From NCBI RefSeq assembly GCF_900107435.1, contig NZ_FNPZ01000003.1:620001-684000 (forward strand): a DNA stretch of 64,000 nucleotides, read 5' to 3'. Of this stretch, positions 1-8,536 are shown piece by piece. The notes under the pieces are model-generated. The model made no database searches, was not told where the DNA came from, and worked only from the letters and a program-made list of their open reading frames with translations. This DNA is from Herbiconiux ginsengi. Its GTDB lineage: Bacteria > Actinomycetota > Actinomycetes > Actinomycetales > Microbacteriaceae. Position numbers and translations under genes: made by a program. Numbering within the stretch: the stretch's first letter is position 1; each line of letters opens with the position of its first letter.

Positions 1-1599
1 CGCGAGCTGCTGAGGGCGGATGCCGAAGCGGCCGCCGCCGAGGCCGAGTTCGCCGACACCGACCTCGACGCCACGGATGCCGCCGCAGCGGAGGCGGCCG
101 ACGCCACGCCCGCCGCGGACCCGGCACCCGCCTTCGACGCGCAGGACACGGGCGCCGGTGCCGGACGCCCGCGCACACTCGCCGAGAAGGTGTGGGACGA
201 CCACCTCGTCGTGAAGGGCGAGAACGGCAGCCCCGACCTGCTCTACATCGACCTGCACCTGGTGCACGAGGTCACGAGCCCCCAGGCCTTCGACGGCCTG
301 CGCGCGGAGGGCCGCCCGGTGCGACGCCTCGACCTCACCATCGCGACCGAAGACCACAACACCCCCACCCTGGCCATCGACAAGCCGATCGCCGACCTCA
401 CCAGCCGCACCCAGATCGACACCCTCCGCGCCAACGCGAAGGAGTTCGGCGTGCGGCTGCACTCCCTGGGCGACCTGGAGCAGGGCATCGTGCACGTCGT
501 CGGCCCGCAGCTCGGCCTCACGATGCCCGGCATCACGGTGGTCTGCGGCGATTCGCACACCAGCACGCACGGCGCGTTCGGCGCCATGGCCTTCGGCATC
601 GGCACGAGCGAGGTCGAGCACGTGCTCGCCACCCAGACCCTGCCGCTCAAGCCCTTCAAGACCATGGCCATCACGGTCGAGGGCACCCTGCGCCCCGGAG
701 TCACCGCGAAAGACATCATCCTCGCCGTGATCGCCAAGATCGGCACCGGCGGCGGGCAGGGCTACGTGCTCGAATACCGCGGCAGCGCCATCCGTCAGCT
801 CTCCGTGGAGGGCCGGATGACCATCTGCAACATGTCGATCGAGGCCGGCGCCCGCGCGGGCATGGTGGCCCCCGACGACATCACGTTCGACTACCTGAAG
901 GGCCGCCCGCACGCGCCAGCCGGGCAGGACTGGGACGACGCGGTCGCCTACTGGCGCACCCTGCAGACCGACGACGACGCGGTGTTCGACGCCGAGGTCT
1001 TCCTCGACGCCGACACCCTGGAGCCCTTCGTCACCTGGGGCACCAACCCGGGGCAGGGCGTGTCGCTGAGCGAGAGCGTGCCCGATCCGTCGACCATCAT
1101 CGACCCCAACGAGCGCGCGAGCGCCGAGCGGGCCCTGGAGTACATGGACCTCGAGGCCGGCACGCCGCTCAAGGAGATCAAGGTCGACGCCGTCTTCATG
1201 GGCTCGTGCACGAACAGCCGCATCGAAGACCTGCGTGCCTTCGCGAGCGTCATCAAGGGTCAGAAGAAGGCCGACGGCGTGCGCGTCATGGTGGTGCCCG
1301 GCAGCGCACGCGTGCGCATCGAGGCCGAGGCCGAGGGCATCGACAAGATCGTCGAGGAGTTCGGCGCCGAATGGCGCTTCGCGGGCTGCTCGATGTGTCT
1401 CGGCATGAATCCCGACCAGCTCGCGCCGGGGGAGCGCTGCGCCAGCACCTCCAACCGCAACTTCGAGGGCCGTCAGGGCAAGGGCGGCCGCACCCACCTG
1501 GTGTCGCCGCTGGTGGCCGCAGCGACCGCCATCCGGGGCACGCTCTCGAGCGTCTCCGACCTCAACGAAGACGCCAAGCGCGAGACTGTAGGAGCCTGA
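1..1599 (+). CDS. leuC: 3-isopropylmalate dehydratase large subunit (5' end not in window)
   Basis: Aconitase-family [4Fe-4S] subunit that with LeuD isomerises 2-isopropylmalate to 3-isopropylmalate in leucine synthesis. Seen: the active-site segment [13 protein letters not shown] near base 544 and the cluster-binding segments MGSCTNSR (near 1198) and [12 protein letters not shown] (near 1384). The conserved family start ([13 protein letters not shown]) is encoded from about base 166, but the frame is open back to base 1 and bases 1-165 encode an Asp/Ala/Glu-rich stretch with no ATG or GTG. The protein therefore either has an acidic N-terminal extension starting outside the window, or starts at GTG 190 and loses conserved residues, which is less likely. 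leuD follows after 2 bases, indicating one transcript. Confidence 0.95.
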   Translation, partial: RELLRADAEAAAAEAEFADTDLDATDAAAAEAADATPAADPAPAFDAQDTGAGAGRPRTLAEKVWDDHLVVKGENGSPDLLYIDLHLVHEVTSPQAFDGLRAEGRPVRRLDLTIATEDHNTPTLAIDKPIADLTSRTQIDTLRANAKEFGVRLHSLGDLEQGIVHVVGPQLGLTMPGITVVCGDSHTSTHGAFGAMAFGIGTSEVEHVLATQTLPLKPFKTMAITVEGTLRPGVTAKDIILAVIAKIGTGGGQGYVLEYRGSAIRQLSVEGRMTICNMSIEAGARAGMVAPDDITFDYLKGRPHAPAGQDWDDAVAYWRTLQTDDDAVFDAEVFLDADTLEPFVTWGTNPGQGVSLSESVPDPSTIIDPNERASAERALEYMDLEAGTPLKEIKVDAVFMGSCTNSRIEDLRAFASVIKGQKKADGVRVMVVPGSARVRIEAEAEGIDKIVEEFGAEWRFAGCSMCLGMNPDQLAPGERCASTSNRNFEGRQGKGGRTHLVSPLVAAATAIRGTLSSVSDLNEDAKRETVGA

Positions 1600-1601
1600 C
1601 C

Positions 1602-2198
1602 ATGGAGAAGATCAGCACTCTGACCGGCGTCGCCGTGCCGCTGAAGCGCGGGAACGTCGACACCGACCAGATCATCCCGGCCGTCTACCTCAAGCGCGTG
1701 ACGAAGACGGGCTTCGAAGACGCCCTGTTCGCCGCCTGGCGCGGCGACCCCGAGTTCGTGCTCAACCAGGAGCCGTACAAGAACGGAAAGGTGCTCATCG
1801 CCGGGCCCGATTTCGGCACCGGATCGAGCCGCGAGCACGCCGTCTGGGCGCTCCGCGACTACGGCTTCACGGCCGTACTGAGCGCGCGTTTCGGCGACAT
1901 CTTCCGGGGCAACTCGGGCAAGCAGGGTCTGCTCACGGGACAGGTCGACGAGGCCGACATCGAGAGGCTCTGGGCCGCCATCGAGGCGCAGCCGGGCATC
2001 GAGGCCACGGTCGACCTGATCGAGAAAACCGCCACGGTCGGCGACCTCACAGTCTCTTTCGCGATCGACGATTACACTCGGTGGAGGTTGCTCGAAGGTC
2101 TGGACGACATCGGGCTCACTCTCCGCGACGAGGCGGCCATCACGGAATTCGAGAGCCGACGAGCGAGTTGGAGACCTCGAACTCTTCCCGTCAAATAG
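1602..2198 (+). CDS. leuD: 3-isopropylmalate dehydratase small subunit
   Basis: Small 'swivel' subunit (198 aa) of isopropylmalate isomerase, partner of LeuC. The family hallmarks are visible: an N-terminal [16 protein letters not shown] segment and the substrate-binding [13 protein letters not shown] segment around residues 67-79. Length is normal for bacterial LeuD. ATG 1602 lies 2 bases after the leuC stop and is preceded by GTAGGAG, a good ribosome binding site overlapping the end of leuC, so translation is probably coupled. Confidence 0.96.
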   Translation: MEKISTLTGVAVPLKRGNVDTDQIIPAVYLKRVTKTGFEDALFAAWRGDPEFVLNQEPYKNGKVLIAGPDFGTGSSREHAVWALRDYGFTAVLSARFGDIFRGNSGKQGLLTGQVDEADIERLWAAIEAQPGIEATVDLIEKTATVGDLTVSFAIDDYTRWRLLEGLDDIGLTLRDEAAITEFESRRASWRPRTLPVK

Positions 2199-2267
2199 CG
2201 AAGGGCGCCGACACGACCGGCACCCTGAGCGCGAAATATCGTCAAATCAGACAGTGCAGGTGATTCA

Positions 2268-3638
2268 GTGAACAGTCTCGTACAGGATGCGCGCAATGCC
2301 GCCGAGCGAGTCGGGCTCAAGTCCGACACGATCGTCATCAACGGCGGCCGGCCCCTTCGGGGAACCATCGACGTCCGGGGGGCCAAGAACCTCGTGACCA
2401 AAGCGATGGTGGCGTCGCTCCTCGGAGACACCACCTCGACCCTCCGCGATGTCCCCGACATCAGCGACGTGCACGTGGTGGCGAGCCTGCTCGAGATCCA
2501 CGGGGTGAAGATCACCGGCAGCGCCGCGACCGGCGTGCTGCAGCTCGACCCGGCGAACGTGGCCACGGCCACCAGCGCCGAGATCGACGCGCTCTCCGGC
2601 TCCAGCCGCATCCCGATCCTGTTCTGCGGCCCGCTGCTGCACCGCCTCGGTCACGCCTTCATCCCCGACCTCGGCGGCTGCCGCATCGGCGACCGTCCGA
2701 TCGACTTCCACCTCGATGCGCTCCGTGCCTTCGGCGCGATCGTCGACAAGCTGCCGAGCGGCATCAACATCACCGCTCCCAACGGCCTGCGCGGTGCGAA
2801 CATCGAGCTGCCCTACCCGAGCGTCGGCGCCACCGAGCAGGTTCTGCTCACGGGCGTGCGTGCGATGGGCACCACGGAGCTCAAGAACGCGGCCATCGAG
2901 CCCGAGATCATGGATCTCATCGCCGTGCTGCAGAAGATGGGCGCGATCATCTCGGTCGAGCCGAACCGCACCATCTTCATCGAGGGCGTCGAGAGCCTCA
3001 ACGGCTACAACCACCGCGCGCTCTTCGACCGCAACGAGGCCGCATCCTGGGCCTCCGCCGCGCTCGCGACCGGCGGCTCGATCTTCACCACGGGTGCCAA
3101 GCAGTCCGAGATGATGACCTTCCTCAACGTGTTCCGCAAGATCGGCGGCGCGTTCGACATCGAGGAGGAGGGCATCCGCTTCTACCACCCCGGTGGCGAG
3201 CTCAAGCCCGTCGTCATCGAGACGGATGTGCACCCCGGCTTCATGACCGACTGGCAGCAGCCGCTCATCATCGCCCTGACCCAGGCGCACGGCACCTCGA
3301 TCGTGCACGAGACGGTCTACGAGAACCGCTTCGGCTTCACGGATGCGCTCATCAAGATGGGCGCCAACATCGAGGTGCACAAAGACGGGCTGGCCGACCC
3401 GAACCGCCGCGTTCCGCGCCGCGCCCTCGAGCAGGCCGCCGTCATCACCGGCCCCACGCAGCTGCACGGCGCCGAGCTCGAAGTGCCCGACCTGCGCGGC
3501 GGCTTCAGCCACCTCATCGCGGCGCTCACCGCAAAGGGGCAGTCCTCCGTCAGCAACGTGGGCCTCATCGCCCGCGGCTACGGCGACTTCGTCGGCAAGC
3601 TGGAGAAGCTCGGAGCAGACTTCTACTTCGCGGAGTAG
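2268..3638 (+). CDS. murA: UDP-N-acetylglucosamine 1-carboxyvinyltransferase
   Basis: First committed step of peptidoglycan synthesis: transfers enolpyruvate from PEP to UDP-GlcNAc in the cytoplasm. The 456-residue protein shows the EPSP-synthase-type repeat architecture. RGAKNLVTKAM is the substrate-binding N-terminal motif, and the catalytic cysteine sits in GGCRIG (Cys138, codon at 2679), so it should be fosfomycin-sensitive in principle. Start is GTG 2268 with an AGGTG element a few bases upstream; no better in-frame start is present. leuD ends 69 bases upstream. The plsC-like gene starts 5 bases downstream, so murA-plsC-gpsA-ddl probably form one operon. Confidence 0.96.
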   Translation: MNSLVQDARNAAERVGLKSDTIVINGGRPLRGTIDVRGAKNLVTKAMVASLLGDTTSTLRDVPDISDVHVVASLLEIHGVKITGSAATGVLQLDPANVATATSAEIDALSGSSRIPILFCGPLLHRLGHAFIPDLGGCRIGDRPIDFHLDALRAFGAIVDKLPSGINITAPNGLRGANIELPYPSVGATEQVLLTGVRAMGTTELKNAAIEPEIMDLIAVLQKMGAIISVEPNRTIFIEGVESLNGYNHRALFDRNEAASWASAALATGGSIFTTGAKQSEMMTFLNVFRKIGGAFDIEEEGIRFYHPGGELKPVVIETDVHPGFMTDWQQPLIIALTQAHGTSIVHETVYENRFGFTDALIKMGANIEVHKDGLADPNRRVPRRALEQAAVITGPTQLHGAELEVPDLRGGFSHLIAALTAKGQSSVSNVGLIARGYGDFVGKLEKLGADFYFAE

Positions 3639-3643
3639 GGCCG

Positions 3644-4444
3644 ATGGCGAAACCGGGGGAGCAGACGGACGTCGACGTCCAGAAGCGGAAGAACACCGAG
3701 AAGACGGTGTCCTTCCGCGTGCTCGAGGCGCTCGCGATACCGTTCCTGAACGTCATCGCGAAGCTCGAGATGCACGACACGGCGAAGCTCCCGGTCAAGG
3801 GCGCCTTCATCCTGAGCCCGAACCACTACAGCAACATCGATCCGGTCATCATGGCCTGGGCGGTGTGGAAGCTGGGGCGGGCGCCCCGGTTCCTGGCGAA
3901 GGCGTCGTTGTTCCGCATCCCGGTGGCCGGCTTCCTCCTGCGCAAGAGCGGTCAGATCCCCGTCGACCGTGCGGGGGGCAACCGCACCAACGCCCCCATC
4001 TCGGCGGCGACCCAGCTGGTCGACCACCAGCAGGGGGTCATCGTGTATCCCGAGGGAACCCTCACCCGAGACCCGGACATGTGGCCGATGCGCGGCAAGA
4101 CCGGCGCGGCCCGGATCGCGCTGGAGCACGACATCCCGCTCATCCCCGCCGCGCACTGGGGCACGCAGGCGGTGCTGCCGCGCTACTCGAAGAAGCTCAG
4201 CGTCTTTCCGCGCAAGACCATTCGGATCGTCTTCGGCGACCCGGTCGATCTCGACGACCTGCGTGGCAGGCCGGTCGACCAGAAGTCGCTGGTGGAGGCG
4301 ACGGATCGGCTGATGAGCGCGATCACCGGCCTCCTCGAGGGCCTGCGCGGTGAGAAGGCCCCGGCCGAGCGCTGGAACCCGGCGGCGCACAACCAGACCG
4401 AGTTCGGGCGCATCGAGGCCCGCGACGGCGAGGCCGCCGAGTGA
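3644..4444 (+). CDS. 1-acyl-sn-glycerol-3-phosphate acyltransferase (PlsC family)
   Basis: Membrane-associated lysophospholipid acyltransferase, 266 aa. The catalytic HX4D box is NHYSNID (around residues 63-69), and the phosphate-binding EGT motif lies in YPEGTLTRD (around residue 137). It probably makes phosphatidic acid from lysophosphatidate, which fits its position directly before gpsA, the glycerol-3-phosphate producer. Which acyl step it performs cannot be told from sequence, because actinobacteria carry several paralogues. Its TGA overlaps the GTG of gpsA (GTGA), implying coupled translation. Confidence 0.88.
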   Translation: MAKPGEQTDVDVQKRKNTEKTVSFRVLEALAIPFLNVIAKLEMHDTAKLPVKGAFILSPNHYSNIDPVIMAWAVWKLGRAPRFLAKASLFRIPVAGFLLRKSGQIPVDRAGGNRTNAPISAATQLVDHQQGVIVYPEGTLTRDPDMWPMRGKTGAARIALEHDIPLIPAAHWGTQAVLPRYSKKLSVFPRKTIRIVFGDPVDLDDLRGRPVDQKSLVEATDRLMSAITGLLEGLRGEKAPAERWNPAAHNQTEFGRIEARDGEAAE

Positions 4445-5571
4445 GCCGCGCGTCCGCTCGCGTGCCGGTGCGGCCGCGGATCACCGTCCTGGGCGCCGGG
4501 AGCTGGGGGACCACGTTCTCGAAGGTGCTCGCCGACGGCGGCTCCGACGTCACCATCTGGGCCCGCCGGCCCGAGGTGGCCAAGGAGATCCGCGAGGCCA
4601 AGCGCAACAGCGACTACCTCCCCGGCGTCAACCTGCCGCTCGCCGTGACGGCGACATCGGATGTCGCGGCAGCGCTGAGAGACGCCCAGTTCGTCTTCGT
4701 CTCCGTGCCGAGCCAGTCGCTCCGGCAGAACCTCGAGCAGATCCGCGACCTCATCCCCGCCGAGGTGCCCGTGATCAGCCTGATGAAAGGCGTCGAGAAG
4801 GGCACCGGGCTCCGGATGAGCGAGGTGCTCGAGGAGGTGCTGCAGATCGACCGCGATCGCATCGCCGTCGCCTCCGGACCCAATCTCGCGCTCGAGATCG
4901 CCAAGGAGCAGCCGACCGCGGCCGTGGTCTCCTCGACCAGTCTCGAGACGGCGGAGGCGGTGGCCAAGGTCGCCACCAACCGCTACTTCCGTTCGTTCGT
5001 GAACACGGATGTGATCGGCACCGAGTTCGGCGGCGTGCTGAAGAACCTGATCGCGGTGGCGATCGGCATCGTCGACGGCGTCGGTTATGGCGAGAACACG
5101 AAGGCCTCGATCATCACGCGTGGACTCGTGGAGATGACCGATTTCGCGGTGGCCTACGGCGGGCATCCGGAGACCCTCGCGGGCCTCGCCGGCCTCGGCG
5201 ACCTCATCGCCACGAGCGGTTCGTCGCTCTCCCGCAACAACACGGCCGGCCGCCTGCTCGGGCAGGGGTACAGCTTCGCCGACGTCGTGAAGTCGATGCA
5301 GCAGACCGCCGAGGGGCTGGCATCCGTCGCCCCCGTTCTGGCGCTCGCGGCGGCCAAGGGCGTTGACATGCCCATCTGCCGTCAGGTGAGCGAGGTGCTG
5401 GCCGGTACGCTCGATCCGAAAGACATAGCCCCCCACCTGACGACCGACGACGATTCGGGACCGCAGGGCGAAAGGACTCTCGATGCCAGGCAAGACGACG
5501 GTGGTTCTGCTCTTCGGAGGTCGCTCAAGCGAGCATTCGATCAGCTGCGCCACCGCGGGCGGAGTTCTTGA
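4441..5571 (+). CDS. gpsA: NAD(P)H-dependent glycerol-3-phosphate dehydrogenase, with long overlap into ddl
   Basis: Reduces dihydroxyacetone phosphate to sn-glycerol-3-phosphate for phospholipid synthesis. N-terminal Rossmann motif GAGSWGTTFSKVLA (residues about 18-31), GVEKGTG in the centre, and the conserved catalytic-domain segment EFGGVLKNLIAVAIGI (about 198-213). GTG 4441 overlaps the previous stop. At 376 aa it is some 30-40 residues longer than usual. The family-like part ends near the start of ddl, and the last 29 codons run through the 5' end of ddl in another frame (5483-5571), suggesting the original stop was lost. The C-terminal residues are arginine-rich and resemble nothing known to me. 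Confidence 0.93.
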   Translation: MSRASARVPVRPRITVLGAGSWGTTFSKVLADGGSDVTIWARRPEVAKEIREAKRNSDYLPGVNLPLAVTATSDVAAALRDAQFVFVSVPSQSLRQNLEQIRDLIPAEVPVISLMKGVEKGTGLRMSEVLEEVLQIDRDRIAVASGPNLALEIAKEQPTAAVVSSTSLETAEAVAKVATNRYFRSFVNTDVIGTEFGGVLKNLIAVAIGIVDGVGYGENTKASIITRGLVEMTDFAVAYGGHPETLAGLAGLGDLIATSGSSLSRNNTAGRLLGQGYSFADVVKSMQQTAEGLASVAPVLALAAAKGVDMPICRQVSEVLAGTLDPKDIAPHLTTDDDSGPQGERTLDARQDDGGSALRRSLKRAFDQLRHRGRSS

Positions 5572-6571
5572 GGCGATCGATCGGTCGCGCTTCGACGTGA
5601 TCCCCGTGGGGATCACCCGCGAGGGCGCGTTCGTGCTCGAAGACGACGATCCGGCGAAATTCCGGCTCGACGTGACCGCTCTGCCGCAGGTGCTCGACAA
5701 CGGCTCGCGCATCCTCTGGCCGGATTCGATCGACACCCGGGAGCTCTCCGTGCGGTCGGCAGGCGGCTCAGTGCGCTCGCTCGGCGACGTGGATGTCGTG
5801 TTCCCGATCCTGCACGGGCCCTACGGCGAAGACGGCACGGTGCAGGGGCTGCTCGAGCTGATCGGTCTGCCGTATGTGGGCTCGGGCGTGCTCGCCTCGG
5901 CGCTCGGCATGGACAAGCACTACACGAAGACCGTGCTCGAGAAGGCGGGCATCGCGGTGGCGCCCTGGCGCACGCTGACGGCGCGCGAGTGGGCGGCGGC
6001 TCCGGATGCGATCACCGCGTCGGCGTCGACGCTCGGCCTGCCGTTGTTCGTGAAGCCCGCCCGGGCCGGTTCGTCGGTGGGGGTCAGCAAGGTCTCGTCG
6101 CTCGACCAGCTGCCGGCCGCCATCGAGGTGGCGCTACGGGAGGATTCGCGCGTGCTGATCGAGCGCGGCATCGCCGGCCGCGAGGTGGAGTGCGGTGTGC
6201 TCGGCGGGCGCGGCGGCGGCTCGCCGCGGGTATCGGTGGCCGGTGAGATCGTGATGACCACGCGCGAGTTCTACGATTTCGACGCGAAGTACCTGGATGC
6301 CCCGGGCGTCGAGCTGGTGTGCCCGGCGGTGCTGACGCCCGACGAGCTCGCCACCATGCAGTCGATCGCGGCGCGTGCGTTCACGGCGATCGACGGGGCC
6401 GGACTCGCGCGGGTCGACTTCTTCCTCACGCCGACGGGGTTCGTGGTGAACGAGATCAACACGATGCCCGGATTCACGCCGATCTCGATGTTCCCGAAGT
6501 GCTGGATCGCGTCGGGCATGAGCTACCCGCAGATCATCGACGAGCTGATCGCGCTGGCCCTGGAGGGCTGA
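5483..6571 (+). CDS. ddl: D-alanine--D-alanine ligase
   Basis: ATP-grasp ligase making D-Ala-D-Ala for the peptidoglycan stem peptide. Visible: FGGRSSEHSISCATA (N-terminal substrate loop), HGPYGEDGTVQGLLE, KPARAGSSVGVSKV (ATP-binding), and the metal-binding ending ARVDFFLTPTGFVVNEINTMPGFTPISMFPK, split here over residues about 303-333. Length 362 aa is typical. ATG 5483 has GAAAGGA upstream inside gpsA, and the two genes overlap by 89 bases in different frames. Last gene of the murA-plsC-gpsA-ddl operon; followed by a strong palindrome at 6581-6638. Confidence 0.95.
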   Translation: MPGKTTVVLLFGGRSSEHSISCATAGGVLEAIDRSRFDVIPVGITREGAFVLEDDDPAKFRLDVTALPQVLDNGSRILWPDSIDTRELSVRSAGGSVRSLGDVDVVFPILHGPYGEDGTVQGLLELIGLPYVGSGVLASALGMDKHYTKTVLEKAGIAVAPWRTLTAREWAAAPDAITASASTLGLPLFVKPARAGSSVGVSKVSSLDQLPAAIEVALREDSRVLIERGIAGREVECGVLGGRGGGSPRVSVAGEIVMTTREFYDFDAKYLDAPGVELVCPAVLTPDELATMQSIAARAFTAIDGAGLARVDFFLTPTGFVVNEINTMPGFTPISMFPKCWIASGMSYPQIIDELIALALEG

Positions 6572-6580
6572 ATCCTCTTG

Positions 6581-6638
6581 GCGACCCGTCGATTTTGGCC
6601 CTAAACGCGCCCTCTTAGGGCGAAAATCGACGGGTCGC
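6581..6638. repeat. Long intergenic palindrome between convergent ddl and DUF3515 gene
   Basis: Arms 6581-6604 and 6615-6638 pair over 24 bases with a single mismatch, around a 10-base loop. The outer arm reads GCGACCCGTCGATTTT. It lies between the 3' ends of two convergent genes, so a bidirectional terminator role is plausible, but there is no T-tract on either side. It resembles the palindrome at 8461-8519 in the outer arm (GCGACCCG). Confidence 0.85.
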
Positions 6639-6651
6639 GTCGAGGCGGGCG

Positions 6652-7209
6652 TCAGTCGGCGGGGATCGGGACGGGGGTGCCCGTGGACGTGCCCGTGCCG
6701 TCGTCGAGGCTCAGGCACTGCTGGGTCTGCGGGATCGACGAGATCGCGTTCGCGAGGTCGACCAGCGTCGACGAGCTCGACACCGCGTCGCTGTCGAGCA
6801 CGACCTCCACGGCGGGCGTGCGACCGAAGGTGGTGAAGCGGTACATCGGGGCGTCGCTGTCGTCGCGGATCCAGTCGACACCGTTCACGTTGTCGCAGGG
6901 CAGAGTGGTGGGCCCGTAGGGCTGCACGCCGCAGCGCAGCAGCACGGAGGCGGGGTCGCCCCACGCGCCGGTGGCCTGCGCATCCGTCTCCCGCTTCGCG
7001 AGGTCGGCGACCGTGTCCGGCAAGCGCACGATCACGTCGGCGCACGACGGGTTGGTCGCGTCGGCGGCGGGGTCGAGGGCGACCGCTCCCGCGCATCCGC
7101 TCAGCAGCGCGGCTGCCAGCAAGGCGAGCGACAGGATGCCGGCGGTGCGGCGACGGGCCGAGGGGGCCGAGAGGGAACGGGCCGAGGGGAGACGGGTACG
7201 AGCGGGCAT
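6652..7209 (-). CDS. DUF3515 family lipoprotein
   Basis: Secreted lipoprotein of unknown function, 185 aa. A positively charged N-terminus and hydrophobic segment end in the lipobox LLSGC (about residues 35-39), so the mature protein should be lipid-anchored outside the membrane. The rest matches the actinobacterial DUF3515 pattern (RCGVQPYGPTTLPCDNVNGV, with paired cysteines). These genes commonly sit between ddl and thiL in Micrococcales, as here. Divergent from thiL, with only 24 bases between the two start codons and overlapping -10 elements. Confidence 0.85.
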   Translation of the reverse strand: MPARTRLPSARSLSAPSARRRTAGILSLALLAAALLSGCAGAVALDPAADATNPSCADVIVRLPDTVADLAKRETDAQATGAWGDPASVLLRCGVQPYGPTTLPCDNVNGVDWIRDDSDAPMYRFTTFGRTPAVEVVLDSDAVSSSSTLVDLANAISSIPQTQQCLSLDDGTGTSTGTPVPIPAD

Positions 7210-7217
7210 CGCTGTTC

Positions 7218-7227
7218 AGGCTACCGT
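7218..7227. promoter_or_regulatory. Back-to-back -10 elements of thiL and the DUF3515 gene
   Basis: The decamer AGGCTACCGT contains TACCGT (7222-7227) reading right, ending 7 bases before the thiL GTG, and TAGCCT (7223-7218) reading left, ending 9 bases before the DUF3515 ATG. The two hexamers share the central TA. Both transcripts would be leaderless or nearly so. Confidence 0.6.
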
Positions 7228-7233
7228 TGAGAG

Positions 7234-8433
7234 GTGGCCCTCGACTTCGGTTTACCTGCGAACGCCCGCCCGGAGACCCTTGCGGAGGTCGGCGAGGTCG
7301 AGACGTTGCGACGCATCTTCCCGCGGTTGCCGCACGCGTCGGCGGAACTGCTCGGCCCGGGCGACGACGCCGCGGTGCTGGCGGCGCCCGACGGGCGCTA
7401 CGTCGTCACGACCGACATGATGATCCACGGTCCCGACTTCCGGGCCGCGTGGTCGACGGCTCATGACTTGGGCTGGAAGGCCGCCATGACGAACCTCGCC
7501 GACGTCGCCGCGATGGGCGCGCGGCCGACCGCGCTGGTGATGGCGATCGCGGCCCCGCTCGACACGCCCGTGGAGGTTCTGCTCGGCATCGCCGACGGTC
7601 TGCGGGATGCCTGTGCGGCCGCTGCTCCCGGATGCGGCGTGGCCGGGGGAGACCTGTCCGTCTCGGCGACGCTCACGCTCGCCGTCACCGCCTTCGGCGA
7701 TCTGGAAGGGCGGGCGCCGGTCACGCGCGCGGGGGCGCGGCCGGGCGACACGGTGGCGGTGGCGGGCGCGCTGGGGCGGGCGGGGGCCGGCATCTGGCTG
7801 CTCTTCCGCGACGGCGTGGTGCGGCACGGACCTGGTGTCGGCAGCGTGCGGGCTGACGGCGCGCGCGTCACGTCCGACGGGAGCAACGCGGGCGTCGGAT
7901 CGCACCCGCATGACGAACCCGGCGTGTTCGCCGAGTCCGGCGAGTCCCGCGCATCCGGTGAACCCGACGCCGTGCTCGGGGCCGTGCTGCGACGGGAGCA
8001 CCCCGACCTGCTCGAGGCGCAGCTCGCGCCCACCTCGCCCATCGCATCCGGGGTGGTGGCGGCTCTCGGAGGAGCGACCGCCATGCTCGACGTCTCCGAC
8101 GGTCTCGTGCTCGACGCGCGGCGCATCGCCCAGGCCAGCGGATGCGTCATCCGCCTCGACCCCGCCGCGATCGCTCGCGAGGCGCGTGCCCTGATCGACC
8201 TCGACGCGGTCGTCGGCGATCACGCCCCCGACTTCGTGCTCGCCGGCGGTGAGGACCACGCGCTGCTCGCGACGTTCCCGCTCGGCACGGCGCTGCCCGA
8301 CGGCTTCCGCCCGCTCGGCGAGGTCGCGGCGGTGCCCCCGGTCGCGAGCCCCGACGTGCTCCTCGGCGATCGCCCCTACGACGACCGCGCCGGCTGGGAC
8401 CCCTACGCCGACTGGGACGGCCACGCAGGCTGA
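7234..8433 (+). CDS. thiL: Thiamine-monophosphate kinase
   Basis: ATP-dependent phosphorylation of thiamine monophosphate to the cofactor thiamine diphosphate. N-terminal PurM-like domain with the magnesium/ATP motif GPGDDAAVL (about residues 41-49), TTDMMIHGPDF and the NLADVAAMGA helix; C-terminal half with MLDVSDGLVLDARRIA and GGEDHALLATF. At 399 aa it is about 70 residues longer than usual. The excess is a low-complexity Ser/Gly/Asp insert near residues 208-250, between the two domains. The GTG at 7234 sits 7 bases after a TACCGT -10 hexamer, so it is probably leaderless. Confidence 0.93.
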   Translation: MALDFGLPANARPETLAEVGEVETLRRIFPRLPHASAELLGPGDDAAVLAAPDGRYVVTTDMMIHGPDFRAAWSTAHDLGWKAAMTNLADVAAMGARPTALVMAIAAPLDTPVEVLLGIADGLRDACAAAAPGCGVAGGDLSVSATLTLAVTAFGDLEGRAPVTRAGARPGDTVAVAGALGRAGAGIWLLFRDGVVRHGPGVGSVRADGARVTSDGSNAGVGSHPHDEPGVFAESGESRASGEPDAVLGAVLRREHPDLLEAQLAPTSPIASGVVAALGGATAMLDVSDGLVLDARRIAQASGCVIRLDPAAIAREARALIDLDAVVGDHAPDFVLAGGEDHALLATFPLGTALPDGFRPLGEVAAVPPVASPDVLLGDRPYDDRAGWDPYADWDGHAG

Positions 8434-8460
8434 CACCCGTCCTCCTCCCTCCTCCTCTTC

Positions 8461-8519
8461 GCGACCCGCCAATATCCGCCCCAGAAATGGCCCGGAGAGG
8501 GCGGAAATTGGCGGGTCGC
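8461..8519. repeat. Long intergenic palindrome between convergent thiL and rsmD
   Basis: Arms 8461-8481 and 8499-8519 pair over 21 bases with one mismatch, loop 17 bases. The outer arm GCGACCCGCCAAT closely resembles the palindrome at 6581-6638. No T-tract follows, so intrinsic termination in the classical sense is not evident. Confidence 0.85.
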
Positions 8520-8536
8520 GTGGAGGGCGAAGGGGC

